Positions 54,787-63,356 of a stretch of 64,000 bases of DNA are shown piece after piece. Origin of the DNA: an uncultured Clostridia bacterium (GTDB taxonomy: Bacteria > Bacillota > Clostridia > TANB77 > CAG-508); assembly GCA_934155265.1 (NCBI GenBank), contig CAKPGU010000009.1, positions 1 to 64,000 of the forward strand. Reading direction: 5' to 3'. The notes under the pieces were generated by a model. That model was not told the origin of the DNA and ran no database searches. It saw only the letters and a program-made list of their open reading frames with translations. The number at the start of each line of letters is the position of its first letter. Position 1 is the first letter of the stretch. Position numbers and translations under genes: made by a program.

Positions 54787-56352
54787 ATGATAAGATTAAA
54801 AAATATAAAAATAAGAGAAAACCTAAATGAAGAGCAAGTTTTTAAAAAGGCGATATCAAAAAATAAAATAAGACCAGAAGAGGTAGAAAAATGGTATATC
54901 TATAAAAAATCAATTGATGCTCGAAAAAAAGATGATATCTTTTATAATTATACAATAGATGTAGAATTGAAAAATAAGAAAAAAGAGACAAAATTTGAAC
55001 AAGTGGAAGCAAACGAATTTCCAAAGATAAATTTAAATAGAGAAAGTAATTATCAGCCTGTAATAATTGGAGCTGGTCCAGCTGGATTGTTTGCAGGTTT
55101 GATTATGGTTGATAATGGAATTAAACCAATTATTTTAGAGAGAGGAAAGCAAATAGAAGAAAGAATAAAAGATGTAGAAGAATTTGTCCAAAAGAGAAAA
55201 TTTAATATAGCATCAAATATACAGTTTGGAGAAGGTGGGGCTGGAACGTTTTCAGATGGAAAGCTTAATACTGGAAATTCTTCAAATTTATATACTAGGA
55301 AGGTTTTAGAAGAGTTTGTTAAGTTTGGTGCTCCAAAGGAAATTTTATATACAGCTAAGCCTCATATAGGAACAGATAATTTAAGAAATGTTGTGAAAAA
55401 TATTAGAGAATATATAATTTCAAAAGGTGGAAAAGTTTTATTTAATGAGCAAGTTACAGATTTTGAGATTAAAGATGGTAAAATTAAAGCAGTTAAATGT
55501 TCAAAAAGAATAGAAACCGATAGTGTCATTCTTGCAATAGGACACAGTGCAAGAGATACATTTAAAAGATTATATGAACTAGGGGTTGAAATAAATCCTA
55601 AGAATTTTGCGGTAGGAGCAAGAATTGAACATTTACAAGAAAATATAAATATTGCTCAATATGGCGAAAATCCACAGTTAAAAGATTTGCCAGTGGCTGA
55701 TTATAAGCTAGTTTATCATGCTAAAAATGGAAGAACTTGTTATACATTCTGTATGTGTCCAGGTGGACAGGTCATGGCATCAAATTCAGAAGAAAATTCT
55801 ATTGTAACAAATGGTATGAGTAATTTTGCAAGAGATGGAAAAAATGCAAATAGTGCATTACTTGTAAATATAATGGTTGATGATTATTATAAAAATTCAC
55901 CACTTGATGGAATGTATTTTCAAGAAGAGCTGGAGAAAAAGGCTTTTGATTTAGGTGGGAAAAATTATAATGCACCTGCACAAATAGTTAAGGATTTTTT
56001 GGATAATAAAGAAACTGTAGAATTTGGAAAAGTGAAGCCAACATATATGCCGGGTGTAACTGGTGCAGATTTAAATAAGATTTTACCACAATTTGTATCA
56101 GAGACAATGAAAGAAGCTATAATTGAATTAGATAAAAAATTACATGGTTTTGCAGATAATGATGCAGTTTTAACTGGAGTTGAAACTAGAAGTTCTTCTC
56201 CTGTTCAAATTACAAGAAATAAGACAGATTTAAATTCTGTAAATGTTCATGGTTTATATCCTTGTGGAGAAGGTGCAGGCTATGCTGGTGGAATTATGAC
56301 TGCTGCAGTTGATGGAATTAAATGTGCTATAAAAATACTCGAAAACAATTGA
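54787..56352 (+). CDS. FAD-dependent oxidoreductase of the COG2509 type
   Basis: 521 residues. After an 80-residue N-terminal domain comes the dinucleotide motif 'VIIGAGPAGLFAGL' (about 92-105), 'FGEGGAGTFSDGKLNTG', and a C-terminal 'ETRSSSPVQITRN' with 'GLYPCGEGAGYAGGIMTAA'. This is the uncharacterised NAD(FAD)-utilising dehydrogenase family common in Clostridia. Cytosolic; the substrate is unknown. Confidence 0.88.
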   Translation: MIRLKNIKIRENLNEEQVFKKAISKNKIRPEEVEKWYIYKKSIDARKKDDIFYNYTIDVELKNKKKETKFEQVEANEFPKINLNRESNYQPVIIGAGPAGLFAGLIMVDNGIKPIILERGKQIEERIKDVEEFVQKRKFNIASNIQFGEGGAGTFSDGKLNTGNSSNLYTRKVLEEFVKFGAPKEILYTAKPHIGTDNLRNVVKNIREYIISKGGKVLFNEQVTDFEIKDGKIKAVKCSKRIETDSVILAIGHSARDTFKRLYELGVEINPKNFAVGARIEHLQENINIAQYGENPQLKDLPVADYKLVYHAKNGRTCYTFCMCPGGQVMASNSEENSIVTNGMSNFARDGKNANSALLVNIMVDDYYKNSPLDGMYFQEELEKKAFDLGGKNYNAPAQIVKDFLDNKETVEFGKVKPTYMPGVTGADLNKILPQFVSETMKEAIIELDKKLHGFADNDAVLTGVETRSSSPVQITRNKTDLNSVNVHGLYPCGEGAGYAGGIMTAAVDGIKCAIKILENN

Positions 56353-56357
56353 AAACA

Positions 56358-56386
56358 TTGACTTTAAGGCACTAATTTGGTAAAAT
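56358..56386 (+). promoter_or_regulatory. Promoter for 56436
   Basis: TTGACT and TAAAAT with a 17-bp spacer, just after the stop of the preceding gene. Confidence 0.6.
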
Positions 56387-56435
56387 ATATACATAACCAT
56401 AATACAAAATCCAAAATATGAAAGGAAGAAAAGAT

Positions 56436-56675
56436 ATGACAAAAAGACGGTTTATGGGAATTATTATGATGATAGGAGCAATTGGAATAGGCATATATGA
56501 GGGAATATGGGATTTATTCATAAAGTCTGCTATTGACTTGATACAAACATATGATTCTTGGAAATTCCAAACAGTAACCTTTGATGTGCTTAAAATTTTA
56601 ATATTTTTTCCAATGTTAATGCTCTCAGCATATGTACTATTTAGAATAGGACAAATGCTATTCCTGGACGAGTGA
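56436..56675 (+). CDS. Small two-helix membrane protein
   Basis: 79 residues from ATG 56436 (AAAGGAAG 8-15 bases upstream; the earlier ATG 56418 lacks a site). Helices at about 5-24 and 47-70. No family recognised. It has its own promoter and terminator, so it is probably expressed alone. Confidence 0.65.
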   Translation: MTKRRFMGIIMMIGAIGIGIYEGIWDLFIKSAIDLIQTYDSWKFQTVTFDVLKILIFFPMLMLSAYVLFRIGQMLFLDE

Positions 56676-56692
56676 AGGTATTTTGGTGTAAT

Positions 56693-56721
56693 AAAGCTAT
56701 CTTTTTTTAGGATAGCTTTTT
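56693..56721 (+). terminator. Terminator after 56436
   Basis: Stem AAAGCTATC / GATAGCTTT, a T-rich loop, then a short T run. Confidence 0.75.
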
Positions 56722-56743
56722 AAGTATAAATCAGGAGAAATAA

Positions 56744-57472
56744 ATGAAAAAAATAATAATAGATAAGCGAATGCGTCAAATTGAAAAAGAAAAAATAAAA
56801 GAATTAGGATATGAAATAATTGAAATAAATAAAAGTAACAAGGTATATGAAGAAATATCATCACATGTAGATATATTTGTATGTAAAACTGAAAAAAATA
56901 TAATTATAGAACCAAGTCAATTTAATAATATCAAAGATAAATTACAAGATAAAAAGGAGCAACTAATTAAAGGAAATGATGAAATCGAAAGAAAATATCC
57001 ATATGACATAAAATACAATGTTTGTACAATAGGAAAAAAAGCTTTTCACAATTTTGAATATACTGATTCAAAATTAAAAGAAGAATTAATTAAACAAGGA
57101 TATGAGTTGATAAACACAACACAAGGATATACAAATTGTTCAATAGCTGTAATTGATGATAATTCAGCAATTGTGACAGATAAGGGGTTATTCAAAATAT
57201 TGAAAAAACATAATATTGATGTTTTATATTTAGGATATGAGCCAGACATTAAGTTGTTAAATACAGATGATTATAGTAATAGAAATGGTTTTATAGGTGG
57301 TGCAATTTCTAGACTAGGAGATAAAATAATCATTTTTGGAGATTTAAATAAAATAGATATAAATGGAGAAATAAAAGAATTTATAAATAAAAAAGGGCTT
57401 AAAATAATTGATTTCAAAGGCATTGATGTAATAGATTATGGTGGAATAATAGAAATTTTTGAAAGGGGTTAA
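56744..57472 (+). CDS. DUF6873-like GME-fold protein
   Basis: 242 residues, soluble. The phrases 'GYTNCSIAVIDDNSAIVTDKGL', 'GFIGGAISRLGDKIIIFGDL' and 'IDYGGIIEIFERG' fit the uncharacterised Clostridia family annotated as DUF6873 (GME fold, related to arginine deiminase-type folds). No catalytic Cys of deiminases is evident at the C-terminus. The last codons lead straight into the ribosome site of 57477. Assignment from memory of the pattern. Confidence 0.6.
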   Translation: MKKIIIDKRMRQIEKEKIKELGYEIIEINKSNKVYEEISSHVDIFVCKTEKNIIIEPSQFNNIKDKLQDKKEQLIKGNDEIERKYPYDIKYNVCTIGKKAFHNFEYTDSKLKEELIKQGYELINTTQGYTNCSIAVIDDNSAIVTDKGLFKILKKHNIDVLYLGYEPDIKLLNTDDYSNRNGFIGGAISRLGDKIIIFGDLNKIDINGEIKEFINKKGLKIIDFKGIDVIDYGGIIEIFERG

Positions 57473-57476
57473 GAAA

Positions 57477-58427
57477 ATGGATATTCCTGAGGAATTAAAA
57501 AATGCAATAGAAGATTTGCTAGCAAGAAATAAAACAAATGAAATAATAGAAAATGCTCAAATAATAAGTAATAGATATCGAAACAATGATGGAAAAGGAA
57601 AAAGACTTTTAACTGAACAAAATGAGGCAATATCATATGCGATATCAAGAATGCCTGCAACATATGCAGCTGTATATACAGCTGTACAGCAAACAATAGA
57701 GAATTATGATGAAAATTTGGAAACATTATTTGACATAGGTGCTGGAACTGGAGCAGCAACTTGGGCTATAAATGATTTGATAGAAATAACTGAAGCAGAA
57801 TGTTTTGAACGTGAAAGTAATATGATAAATATAGGTAAACAGCTTATGAGTAATACTGAATTGAGTAAAGTTAAATGGAAACATTTTGATGTGATACAAG
57901 ATAATATTACAGAAAAATCTGATATTGTTATAACATCATATATGATAAATGAATTACCTGAAAATGAAAAAGAAACTGTAATTGAAAAACTGTGGAATGC
58001 AACAAATAAATTGCTTATAATTATAGAACCAGGAACTCCAGCAGGATTTAATAATATTTTGAAAGTAAGAGAAAGATTATTAAAGAATGGAGGATATATT
58101 ATTGCACCTTGTAGTCATCAAGGAGAATGTAAGATAGCAAAAGATGATTGGTGTGCATTTTATACAAGAGTTTTTAGAAGTGCTATTCACAAAAAATCAA
58201 AAAAAGGAGAACTTGGATATGAAGATGAAAAATTTTCTTATATAGCATTTTCAAAGTTACCAGTGAAAATTGATGGTAATAGGATATTAAGACATCCTCA
58301 AATTTATAAAGGATATGTAAATGTAAAGTTGTGTACCAAAGACGGAATTCAAGAAAAAAAGTATTCTAAAAAAGATGGAGATATCTATAAAAAAGTAAGA
58401 AAACTAGATGCTGGAGAAAAGATTTAA
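57477..58427 (+). CDS. Rsm22-like SAM-dependent methyltransferase
   Basis: 316 residues from ATG 57477, with GAAAGGGG upstream. The SAM motif is 'LFDIGAGTGAATWA', the post-I region 'CFERESNMINIG', motif IV 'DIVITSYMINEL', and there is an iron-sulfur-like Cys cluster, 'PCSHQGECKIAKDDWC'. This combination is typical of the small ribosomal subunit Rsm22 family. Probably methylates 16S rRNA or supports ribosome assembly. Confidence 0.85.
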   Translation: MDIPEELKNAIEDLLARNKTNEIIENAQIISNRYRNNDGKGKRLLTEQNEAISYAISRMPATYAAVYTAVQQTIENYDENLETLFDIGAGTGAATWAINDLIEITEAECFERESNMINIGKQLMSNTELSKVKWKHFDVIQDNITEKSDIVITSYMINELPENEKETVIEKLWNATNKLLIIIEPGTPAGFNNILKVRERLLKNGGYIIAPCSHQGECKIAKDDWCAFYTRVFRSAIHKKSKKGELGYEDEKFSYIAFSKLPVKIDGNRILRHPQIYKGYVNVKLCTKDGIQEKKYSKKDGDIYKKVRKLDAGEKI

Positions 58428-58433
58428 AGATTG

Positions 58434-58485
58434 TTGAAAAAGATTTAAAAATATGGTATTATATTAACATAATGACAAATGTCAT
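58434..58485 (+). promoter_or_regulatory. Promoter with a perfect ATGACA/TGTCAT palindrome at the start of the transcript
   Basis: TTGAAA (58434-58439) and TATTAT (58457-58462) with a 17-bp spacer. ATGACAAATGTCAT (58472-58485) begins about 10 bases after the -10, the classic place for a repressor operator. The ATG inside it is not the gene start. Confidence 0.6.
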
Positions 58486-58525
58486 GTTGAAACCGTTAAA
58501 ACATTTACTTAAGGAGGTACAAAGC

Positions 58526-59428
58526 ATGAAACGGTATAAGAAGTTTGTATTTGAGGCACAAGAAGGGATAAATCTTGAAGTTTCAAAGGGAGAAAATGAA
58601 GAACTTATCATTAAAGCAATGATTGGTACTGGAAAGTGTCAAAATTATCAAAATCCACCAATACCATATGGTTACAGATATGTTACAGGAGAATGGTATA
58701 GTGGTTTTGTAATTGAAAGATTATCAGACGGAAGTCAATTCGTTTGGATTCCGGTAGGGTATTTGGATGCAAATGGAACATTAGATGGAGTAGTGTTTAA
58801 TAGAAAATTTGGAAGAAGAAATTATCAAAAAGACAGATTTTCTTCAGAATTATATCATGAAACATTTAATGGTGAGCTGAAGTTACAGGCTGAAAGTGTA
58901 AAAAAACATGGAGGATTTTATTTTTCTCGTTATAATATTTCTAAAAACGAGAAGACAGGTAAACCACAGTCAGTAAAAGGTGAAAGACCTTGGACAGGCA
59001 TTAATTTTGATGAAGCTATGCAGATTTCAGCTACTATGGAAACAAGCTACGCAATAAAAAGCCATTTGATATTCGGAGCTGAATATGATTCAGTATTAGA
59101 GTGGATTATAAAATCAAAGGCTAAATCATATGAAGAGATTGCATGTGATTCTACTGATTTTGGAAATTACGATAATACATGGAAAGGTATAAAAAAGGTT
59201 GCTGAAACAGATAGTAAAAAAGAATGGCAGATTAACAATATCTGTGATTTAGCTGGTAATGTTTCTGAATTGACACAGGAACAGTTTCATGATGATTCAC
59301 AGCATGTTAGACGTGGAGGTAGTTGTTTTGATGAGGGAGACAATAATCCTGTAAGTTTTCGCTTAGGAATTGAAGATATTTATAAGTTAGAAACAATGGG
59401 ATTTCGAATTGCCCTCTATATCAAGTAA
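58526..59428 (+). CDS. Formylglycine-generating-enzyme-like (SUMF1/FGE fold) protein
   Basis: 300 residues from ATG 58526, preferred because AAGGAGG lies 8-14 bases before it. Fold markers are 'QFVWIPVGYLD', 'DLAGNVSELTQE', 'VRRGGSCFDEGD', 'PVSFRLG' and 'MGFRIAL'. The paired Cys needed for copper-dependent formylglycine formation are not evident (a single C in GGSCF). It is therefore more likely a carbohydrate- or protein-binding relative than an active sulfatase modifier. Monocistronic between promoter and terminator. Confidence 0.8.
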   Translation: MKRYKKFVFEAQEGINLEVSKGENEELIIKAMIGTGKCQNYQNPPIPYGYRYVTGEWYSGFVIERLSDGSQFVWIPVGYLDANGTLDGVVFNRKFGRRNYQKDRFSSELYHETFNGELKLQAESVKKHGGFYFSRYNISKNEKTGKPQSVKGERPWTGINFDEAMQISATMETSYAIKSHLIFGAEYDSVLEWIIKSKAKSYEEIACDSTDFGNYDNTWKGIKKVAETDSKKEWQINNICDLAGNVSELTQEQFHDDSQHVRRGGSCFDEGDNNPVSFRLGIEDIYKLETMGFRIALYIK

Positions 59429-59452
59429 TTATCTGAGTAAAATGCAAACAAT

Positions 59453-59493
59453 AAAAGAGAGAACTTTAAAAATTTAAAGATTCTCTCTTTTTT
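59453..59493 (+). terminator. Terminator after 58526
   Basis: Long stem AAAGAGAGAA...TTTAAA / TTTAAA..TTCTCTCTTT followed by T. Confidence 0.85.
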
Positions 59494-59571
59494 GGCTTTA
59501 TAGTTGATTAGACTCATCTAATATAATATAAAAAGTAAAAAAAGTTTTTACATAAAAAATATCAAAAAAAG

Positions 59572-59600
59572 CTGACAAATCAATACTTTAGTGATATAAT
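59572..59600 (+). promoter_or_regulatory. Promoter of the yqeY gene
   Basis: CTGACA and TATAAT with a 17-bp spacer, 22 bp before the ATG. Confidence 0.7.
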
Positions 59601-59622
59601 CTTGGCTAAAGGAGGAATTTAT

Positions 59623-60066
59623 ATGTTAAAAGAAAAATTAATGGAAGATTTAAAAGAATCTATGAAAAATAAAGATGTAATAAGAAAAAATACAATTCAA
59701 ATGGTAAGAGCTGCAATATTGCAAATAGAGAAGGATAAAGGAATTGAAGTTGAAGATGATAAAATATTAGATATAATTTCAAAAGAGGTAAAAAGCAAAA
59801 AAGATGTATTAAAAGATTTTGAAAAAGCAGAAAGGCAAGATTTGATAGATCAAACAAATCAAGAAATTTCGGTACTTCAAGAATATTTACCAAAGCAATT
59901 AAGTAGAGAAGAAGTAAAAGCAGAAGTAGAAAAAATAATTGCAGAAATTGGAGCAACATCAATGAAGGATATGGGAGCAATTATGAAAGAAGCAAAAGCT
60001 AAAATGGGAGCTTCAGCAGAAGGAAAAACAATAAATGAAGTTGCAAAAGAAATAATGGGATTATAA
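59623..60066 (+). CDS. yqeY: GatB/YqeY domain protein
   Basis: 147 residues from ATG 59623 (AAAGGAGG site). All-helical, with the family strings 'RKNTIQMVRAAI', 'ISKEVKSKKDVLKDFEKAERQDLI', 'EYLPKQLS' and 'MKDMGAIMKEAKAKMG'. The fold is the tail domain of the GatB amidotransferase subunit, which contacts tRNA. The role of stand-alone YqeY is unsettled. Linked to the next gene by 17 bp. Confidence 0.92.
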   Translation: MLKEKLMEDLKESMKNKDVIRKNTIQMVRAAILQIEKDKGIEVEDDKILDIISKEVKSKKDVLKDFEKAERQDLIDQTNQEISVLQEYLPKQLSREEVKAEVEKIIAEIGATSMKDMGAIMKEAKAKMGASAEGKTINEVAKEIMGL

Positions 60067-60083
60067 AGGAATGAAATATTAAT

Positions 60084-60704
60084 ATGAAAATGATATATGG
60101 AACTTCAAATGCCAATAAAGTGAAAGATATAAAATCAATAATAGAAGCAAATGGAGAAAGATGGGAAGTAATATCTTTAAAGGATATTGGATTTTTGAGT
60201 GAAATCGAAGAAAATGGAAAAACATTTGAAGAGAATTCAGAAATAAAAGCAAGGGCTGTTAAGGAATATTGTGATAAAAATAATATAGAATATGATATTA
60301 TAACAACAGATGATGCTGGATTATGTGTTGACTGTTTAAATGGTGAACCAGGAGTTTTATCAGCAAGATATACTGGTTCACATTCAGCAAGCCAAGAAGA
60401 AATATTAAATAAATTGCTAGAAAATATTAAGAAAACAGGAGATAAAGAGAGAAAGGCAAAATTTGTATGTGTATTAACAAGTTTTCTTAAAGATGGAACT
60501 AAAATTGTTTCAAGAGGAGAATGTCAAGGAAGAATTGCTTCAAATATCAAAAAACTTGGAGGATTAACATATTCACCTGTATTTATTCCTAATGGATATG
60601 ATGTACCAATGTCAGAATTAAATGCAGAAGAATATGAAAAAGCTCATAATCATAGAGCATTAGCATTTTTACAGTTGTTACGTGAAATGAAAAATGTCAA
60701 ATAA
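60084..60704 (+). CDS. rdgB: XTP/dITP diphosphatase (RdgB/HAM1)
   Basis: 206 residues. Motifs: 'TSNANKVKDI' (substrate loop), 'TFEENSEIKARA', 'TTDDAGLCVDCLNGEPGVLSARY' and the C-terminal 'HNHRALAF'. It hydrolyses deaminated purine triphosphates (ITP, dITP, XTP), keeping them out of nucleic acids. Cytosolic. Confidence 0.95.
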   Translation: MKMIYGTSNANKVKDIKSIIEANGERWEVISLKDIGFLSEIEENGKTFEENSEIKARAVKEYCDKNNIEYDIITTDDAGLCVDCLNGEPGVLSARYTGSHSASQEEILNKLLENIKKTGDKERKAKFVCVLTSFLKDGTKIVSRGECQGRIASNIKKLGGLTYSPVFIPNGYDVPMSELNAEEYEKAHNHRALAFLQLLREMKNVK

Positions 60705-60795
60705 CGAAAAAGGAAAAATAGAGAGAATAAATATGAAAAAATGAGAAATAATATAACTAGCATATGAAATTTAAAAAAATTGAACCTCAGGTAGG

Positions 60796-60824
60796 TTGCA
60801 ATAGATAAAAGAATATGCTATTAT
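60796..60824 (+). promoter_or_regulatory. Promoter of the 6S-like RNA
   Basis: TTGCAA and TATTAT with a 17-bp spacer. Confidence 0.6.
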
Positions 60825-60830
60825 ATTAAT

Positions 60831-61073
60831 AACAAAAACGAAAAGCAAAAAAACAATGCCCTGCATAGTACGTGTAGCACAGAATTTTTAGAACCTACAA
60901 GTTTAAAGAGGGGTCAGAACTTTGGATATGGCGTGCAAGCTTACACTTTTTGCAAATGATAATTACATTTCGAGTAGTAAGAAGCCCAGGAGTATTCAAG
61001 CAGACACCCACCTGTCGAAGACAGGTCCTTAAAAATTCAGACAACTTACGGCTAAGGCGGGGGTTGTTTTTTT
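60831..61073 (+). ncRNA. ssrS: Probable 6S RNA
   Basis: A non-coding stretch with its own promoter. The ends pair as a closing stem: AAAAAAACAATGCCCTGC (about 60847-60864) against GCGGGGGTTGTTTTTTT (about 61056-61072). An inner stem pairs GAATTTTTA (about 60882) with TAAAAATTC (about 61031), and a CCTGTC/GACAGG hairpin lies next to it. Terminal T run. This layout, including TGCCCTGC and AGAATTTTTAGAACC, is that of clostridial 6S RNAs, which bind the sigma-A holoenzyme. The assignment is by eye; no covariance model was run. Confidence 0.65.
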
Positions 61074-61081
61074 GTGCAATT

Positions 61082-61100
61082 GGGGACGGTTCTTTTTTGC
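61082..61100. repeat. Single GGGGACGGTTCTTTTTTGC element
   Basis: One arm of the hairpin seen at 6193 and 46923, here immediately after the 6S-like RNA. No second arm is nearby. Confidence 0.6.
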
Positions 61101-61143
61101 TATTTTGTAATTTAGTGACATGTCCAAATTAACTAAAAGAAAA

Positions 61144-61173
61144 CCCTAGTAGAAAATCTACTAGGGAATTTTT
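61144..61173. terminator. Bidirectional terminator between the 6S-like RNA and the flotillin gene
   Basis: Perfect 10-bp stem CCCTAGTAGA / TCTACTAGGG, AAA loop, with AATTTTT after it on plus and a T-rich run on minus (TTTTC). Confidence 0.85.
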
Positions 61174-61208
61174 GTCGGAAAATATATTTAATACTATATT
61201 ACTTATGT

Positions 61209-62945
61209 TTATTTGTCAGGTGTACTTGATGAATCAATTGAAGTTTTTTCTTCGTGTAATGCACTAAGTCCAGAAAGTGCAGAATCGGAAAGATCTTTTA
61301 CTTCTGCTGTAACATTACGGCCATTAAGTGCCTGATTCTCGGTATTGAGAATCTTCATAAGACCAGGAATCTGAGAAAGTGTGTCAATTAAGACATTTCC
61401 ACTACCAGAGTTTCCATTTGCACCTGGAAGGTTAGCTCCACCAATATTAACAAATTCAGCATTCTGACCAATATTAGCCATGATTTCAGCTGTTTTTGTT
61501 GCAATCTGAATTTGAGCATCTGTTTTAATTTTAAGAGACTCAATTTCAAAGTTAACCTTGTCATTAGCTGCACGAGCTTCAGCAAGAGCTCTTTCACCTT
61601 CAGCTTCAGCAAGTTTCTTAGCTTTGATACCTTCGGCTTCTGCAAGCAGTTTAGCCTTAACACCTTCTGCATCGGCGAGTAAATCAGCTTTTTTACCATC
61701 AGCTTCAGCTTCAGCTTTGGCTTTAACAACTTCTGCGTCAGCATGACCTGTTGCTTTAATTTTTTCGGCTTCAGCTTCTGCTTTTTTCTTAACTGCACTT
61801 GCATCTCGTTCTGCAACTGCTACACGTGCATCAGCCTGTGTTGTTTCAACATCTGCATTACCTTTTGCTTCCTGTCGTTTTGCATTAGCATTACTTTCAG
61901 CAACTTTAATTGAGGTTTCTGCTTCAATTGCTTTAACATTAGCTTCAGCTTCTGCACTGATTTTCATGGTTTCTTTTTCAGCTTCTGCACGAGTGATTTT
62001 GACTTCTCGTTCTTTTTGGGCTGCAAGGTTTGCCTGTTCCTGTTTCATGACTTCAACTTCACCTTTACGCTGTTCAACTTCCTGCTGGCGAAGTGTTAAC
62101 TGAAGTTCTTTAGCAACTTCGGCATTGGCCTGAGCAGTATCTGTTTCTGTTCGATACTGAGCTTTTTTGATGTCAGTTTCTTTACGCTTTTCAGCTTCAA
62201 TCTGCTCTGCGTCCATTTTGGCAAGTTCAGATTCTCTTCTTGCATTTGCTTCAGCAATTTCTGCTGACTGAAGCTCAATAGCAGTTTTTTCACGAGTTTC
62301 GCGATCAACTTTTGCAGCTTTAATATCTGCTGCCTGCTGTTTATCTGCTGCATCAATAGATGCAATGTTTTCATAGTATCCATTATTATCAGATACATCC
62401 TGGATATTAAGAGAGACTAATTCAAGTCCCATTTTATCCATTTCATCTGATACATTTGATTCTACTTCCTGTTTGAATTTCTCCTTATCAGTAAGAATCT
62501 GTTCAGGTGTCATGGATGCTACAACATCACGAACTGCACCCATAAGAGTGAGTTTTACATCATTAATGATACCTTCTTTACCTCTTTCTTTGAAAGAGAT
62601 AATCGCTGTTGTAAGCTTTTGTTCATCTCTTACGTCAGGACGAATCTGTGCAGTCCAATCTGCTACAATTGGAACAGCAGTAGATGTCAGAATTTCATCT
62701 TCATCTGCACGGACAGTAATCATGCAAAGGTCGAAAGTATCAGCTTTCCGAATAATTGGAATTACAAAAGCACCACCGGAAACGATAATTTTTGGCTTTT
62801 TACCACCAGTGATAATAAGTGCTTTATCAATGCTTGCTACTTTATACATTGACTTTGCAATGAGTAAAAAAGCTGCAATAATGATTGCAATTATTGCTAC
62901 AACGATTACAATTGGAACAACCGTGCTAATAAAAGAACTGAACAT
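61209..62945 (-). CDS. Flotillin-like membrane scaffold protein
   Basis: 578 residues. A membrane helix (about 8-30), then an SPFH/PHB domain (about 35-200, with 'ALIITGGKKPKIIVSGG' and 'GLELVSLNIQDVSD'), then about 270 residues of Ala/Glu/Lys-rich coiled coil with repeated 'AEAEG' and 'KAEAEA' strings, and a Gly/Asn/Ser C-terminus (GGANLPGANGNSG). This is the YqiK/FloT/COG2268 layout, which organises membrane microdomains. Base use differs clearly from its neighbours (more G+C, many GCT/GCA/GCC Ala codons), consistent with transfer or with its Ala/Glu content. GGAGG site on its strand. Confidence 0.92.
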   Translation of the reverse strand: MFSSFISTVVPIVIVVAIIAIIIAAFLLIAKSMYKVASIDKALIITGGKKPKIIVSGGAFVIPIIRKADTFDLCMITVRADEDEILTSTAVPIVADWTAQIRPDVRDEQKLTTAIISFKERGKEGIINDVKLTLMGAVRDVVASMTPEQILTDKEKFKQEVESNVSDEMDKMGLELVSLNIQDVSDNNGYYENIASIDAADKQQAADIKAAKVDRETREKTAIELQSAEIAEANARRESELAKMDAEQIEAEKRKETDIKKAQYRTETDTAQANAEVAKELQLTLRQQEVEQRKGEVEVMKQEQANLAAQKEREVKITRAEAEKETMKISAEAEANVKAIEAETSIKVAESNANAKRQEAKGNADVETTQADARVAVAERDASAVKKKAEAEAEKIKATGHADAEVVKAKAEAEADGKKADLLADAEGVKAKLLAEAEGIKAKKLAEAEGERALAEARAANDKVNFEIESLKIKTDAQIQIATKTAEIMANIGQNAEFVNIGGANLPGANGNSGSGNVLIDTLSQIPGLMKILNTENQALNGRNVTAEVKDLSDSALSGLSALHEEKTSIDSSSTPDK

Positions 62946-63023
62946 ATTGTGTCCTCCGTTTTGTTTTATATGTGTATTTTCAAGTTACGATGATTATTAA
63001 TATACGTATATATTTTCCGACAT

Positions 63024-63097
63024 AGAATGAAAATGTTTCATTCTGTTTATATACTAACAATCTGTAAAATTATATCATGCTTTACATAAAAAGTCAA
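63024..63097 (-). promoter_or_regulatory. Flotillin gene promoter and leader palindrome
   Basis: Minus strand TTGACT (63092-63097) and TATAAT (63069-63074) with a 17-bp spacer, about 120 bases before the ATG. The leader holds AGAATGAAA / TTTCATTCT, perfect 9-bp arms with a 3-base loop (63024-63044): a possible operator or mRNA hairpin. Confidence 0.65.
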
Positions 63098-63123
63098 CAA
63101 AGAGAAAACAAAATGTGGAAAAA

Positions 63124-63173
63124 TGTACCGGGTACATTTTTTCCAAGGGCAAATTTGTACCGGGTACAAAATT
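63124..63173. repeat. Two TGTACCGGGTACA palindromes
   Basis: Two direct copies of the 13-base odd palindrome TGTACCGGGTACA, about 32 bp apart, lie in the 410-bp gap between the divergent genes. The remainder of that gap holds the two promoters and leaders. Confidence 0.65.
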
Positions 63174-63193
63174 TCCCTAAACTGGAAAAAATA

Positions 63194-63222
63194 TTGATTT
63201 TTATGTAAATTTATAATATAAT
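63194..63222 (+). promoter_or_regulatory. Promoter for the truncated last gene
   Basis: TTGATT and TATAAT with a 17-bp spacer. Confidence 0.6.
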
Positions 63223-63356
63223 TTATTGTAGGTATTTTTAGTATACATGTCAAAGGCGAAATGACTTTTGTAGCTTAAAATGTATATGAATAAATATACT
63301 TTAGGAAAGGAGATAAAACTGTTACTGTAAAAGAGCTTAAAGAAAGGATAGACTAT

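Noticed and set aside
60950..61132. Plus-strand open frame of 60 codons
   Set aside because: It overlaps the 6S-like RNA and a repeat, and has no ribosome site.
61388..61816. Minus-strand frame of 142 codons within the flotillin gene
   Set aside because: An alternate frame of the Ala/Glu/Lys coiled-coil repeats; low complexity, no start signal.
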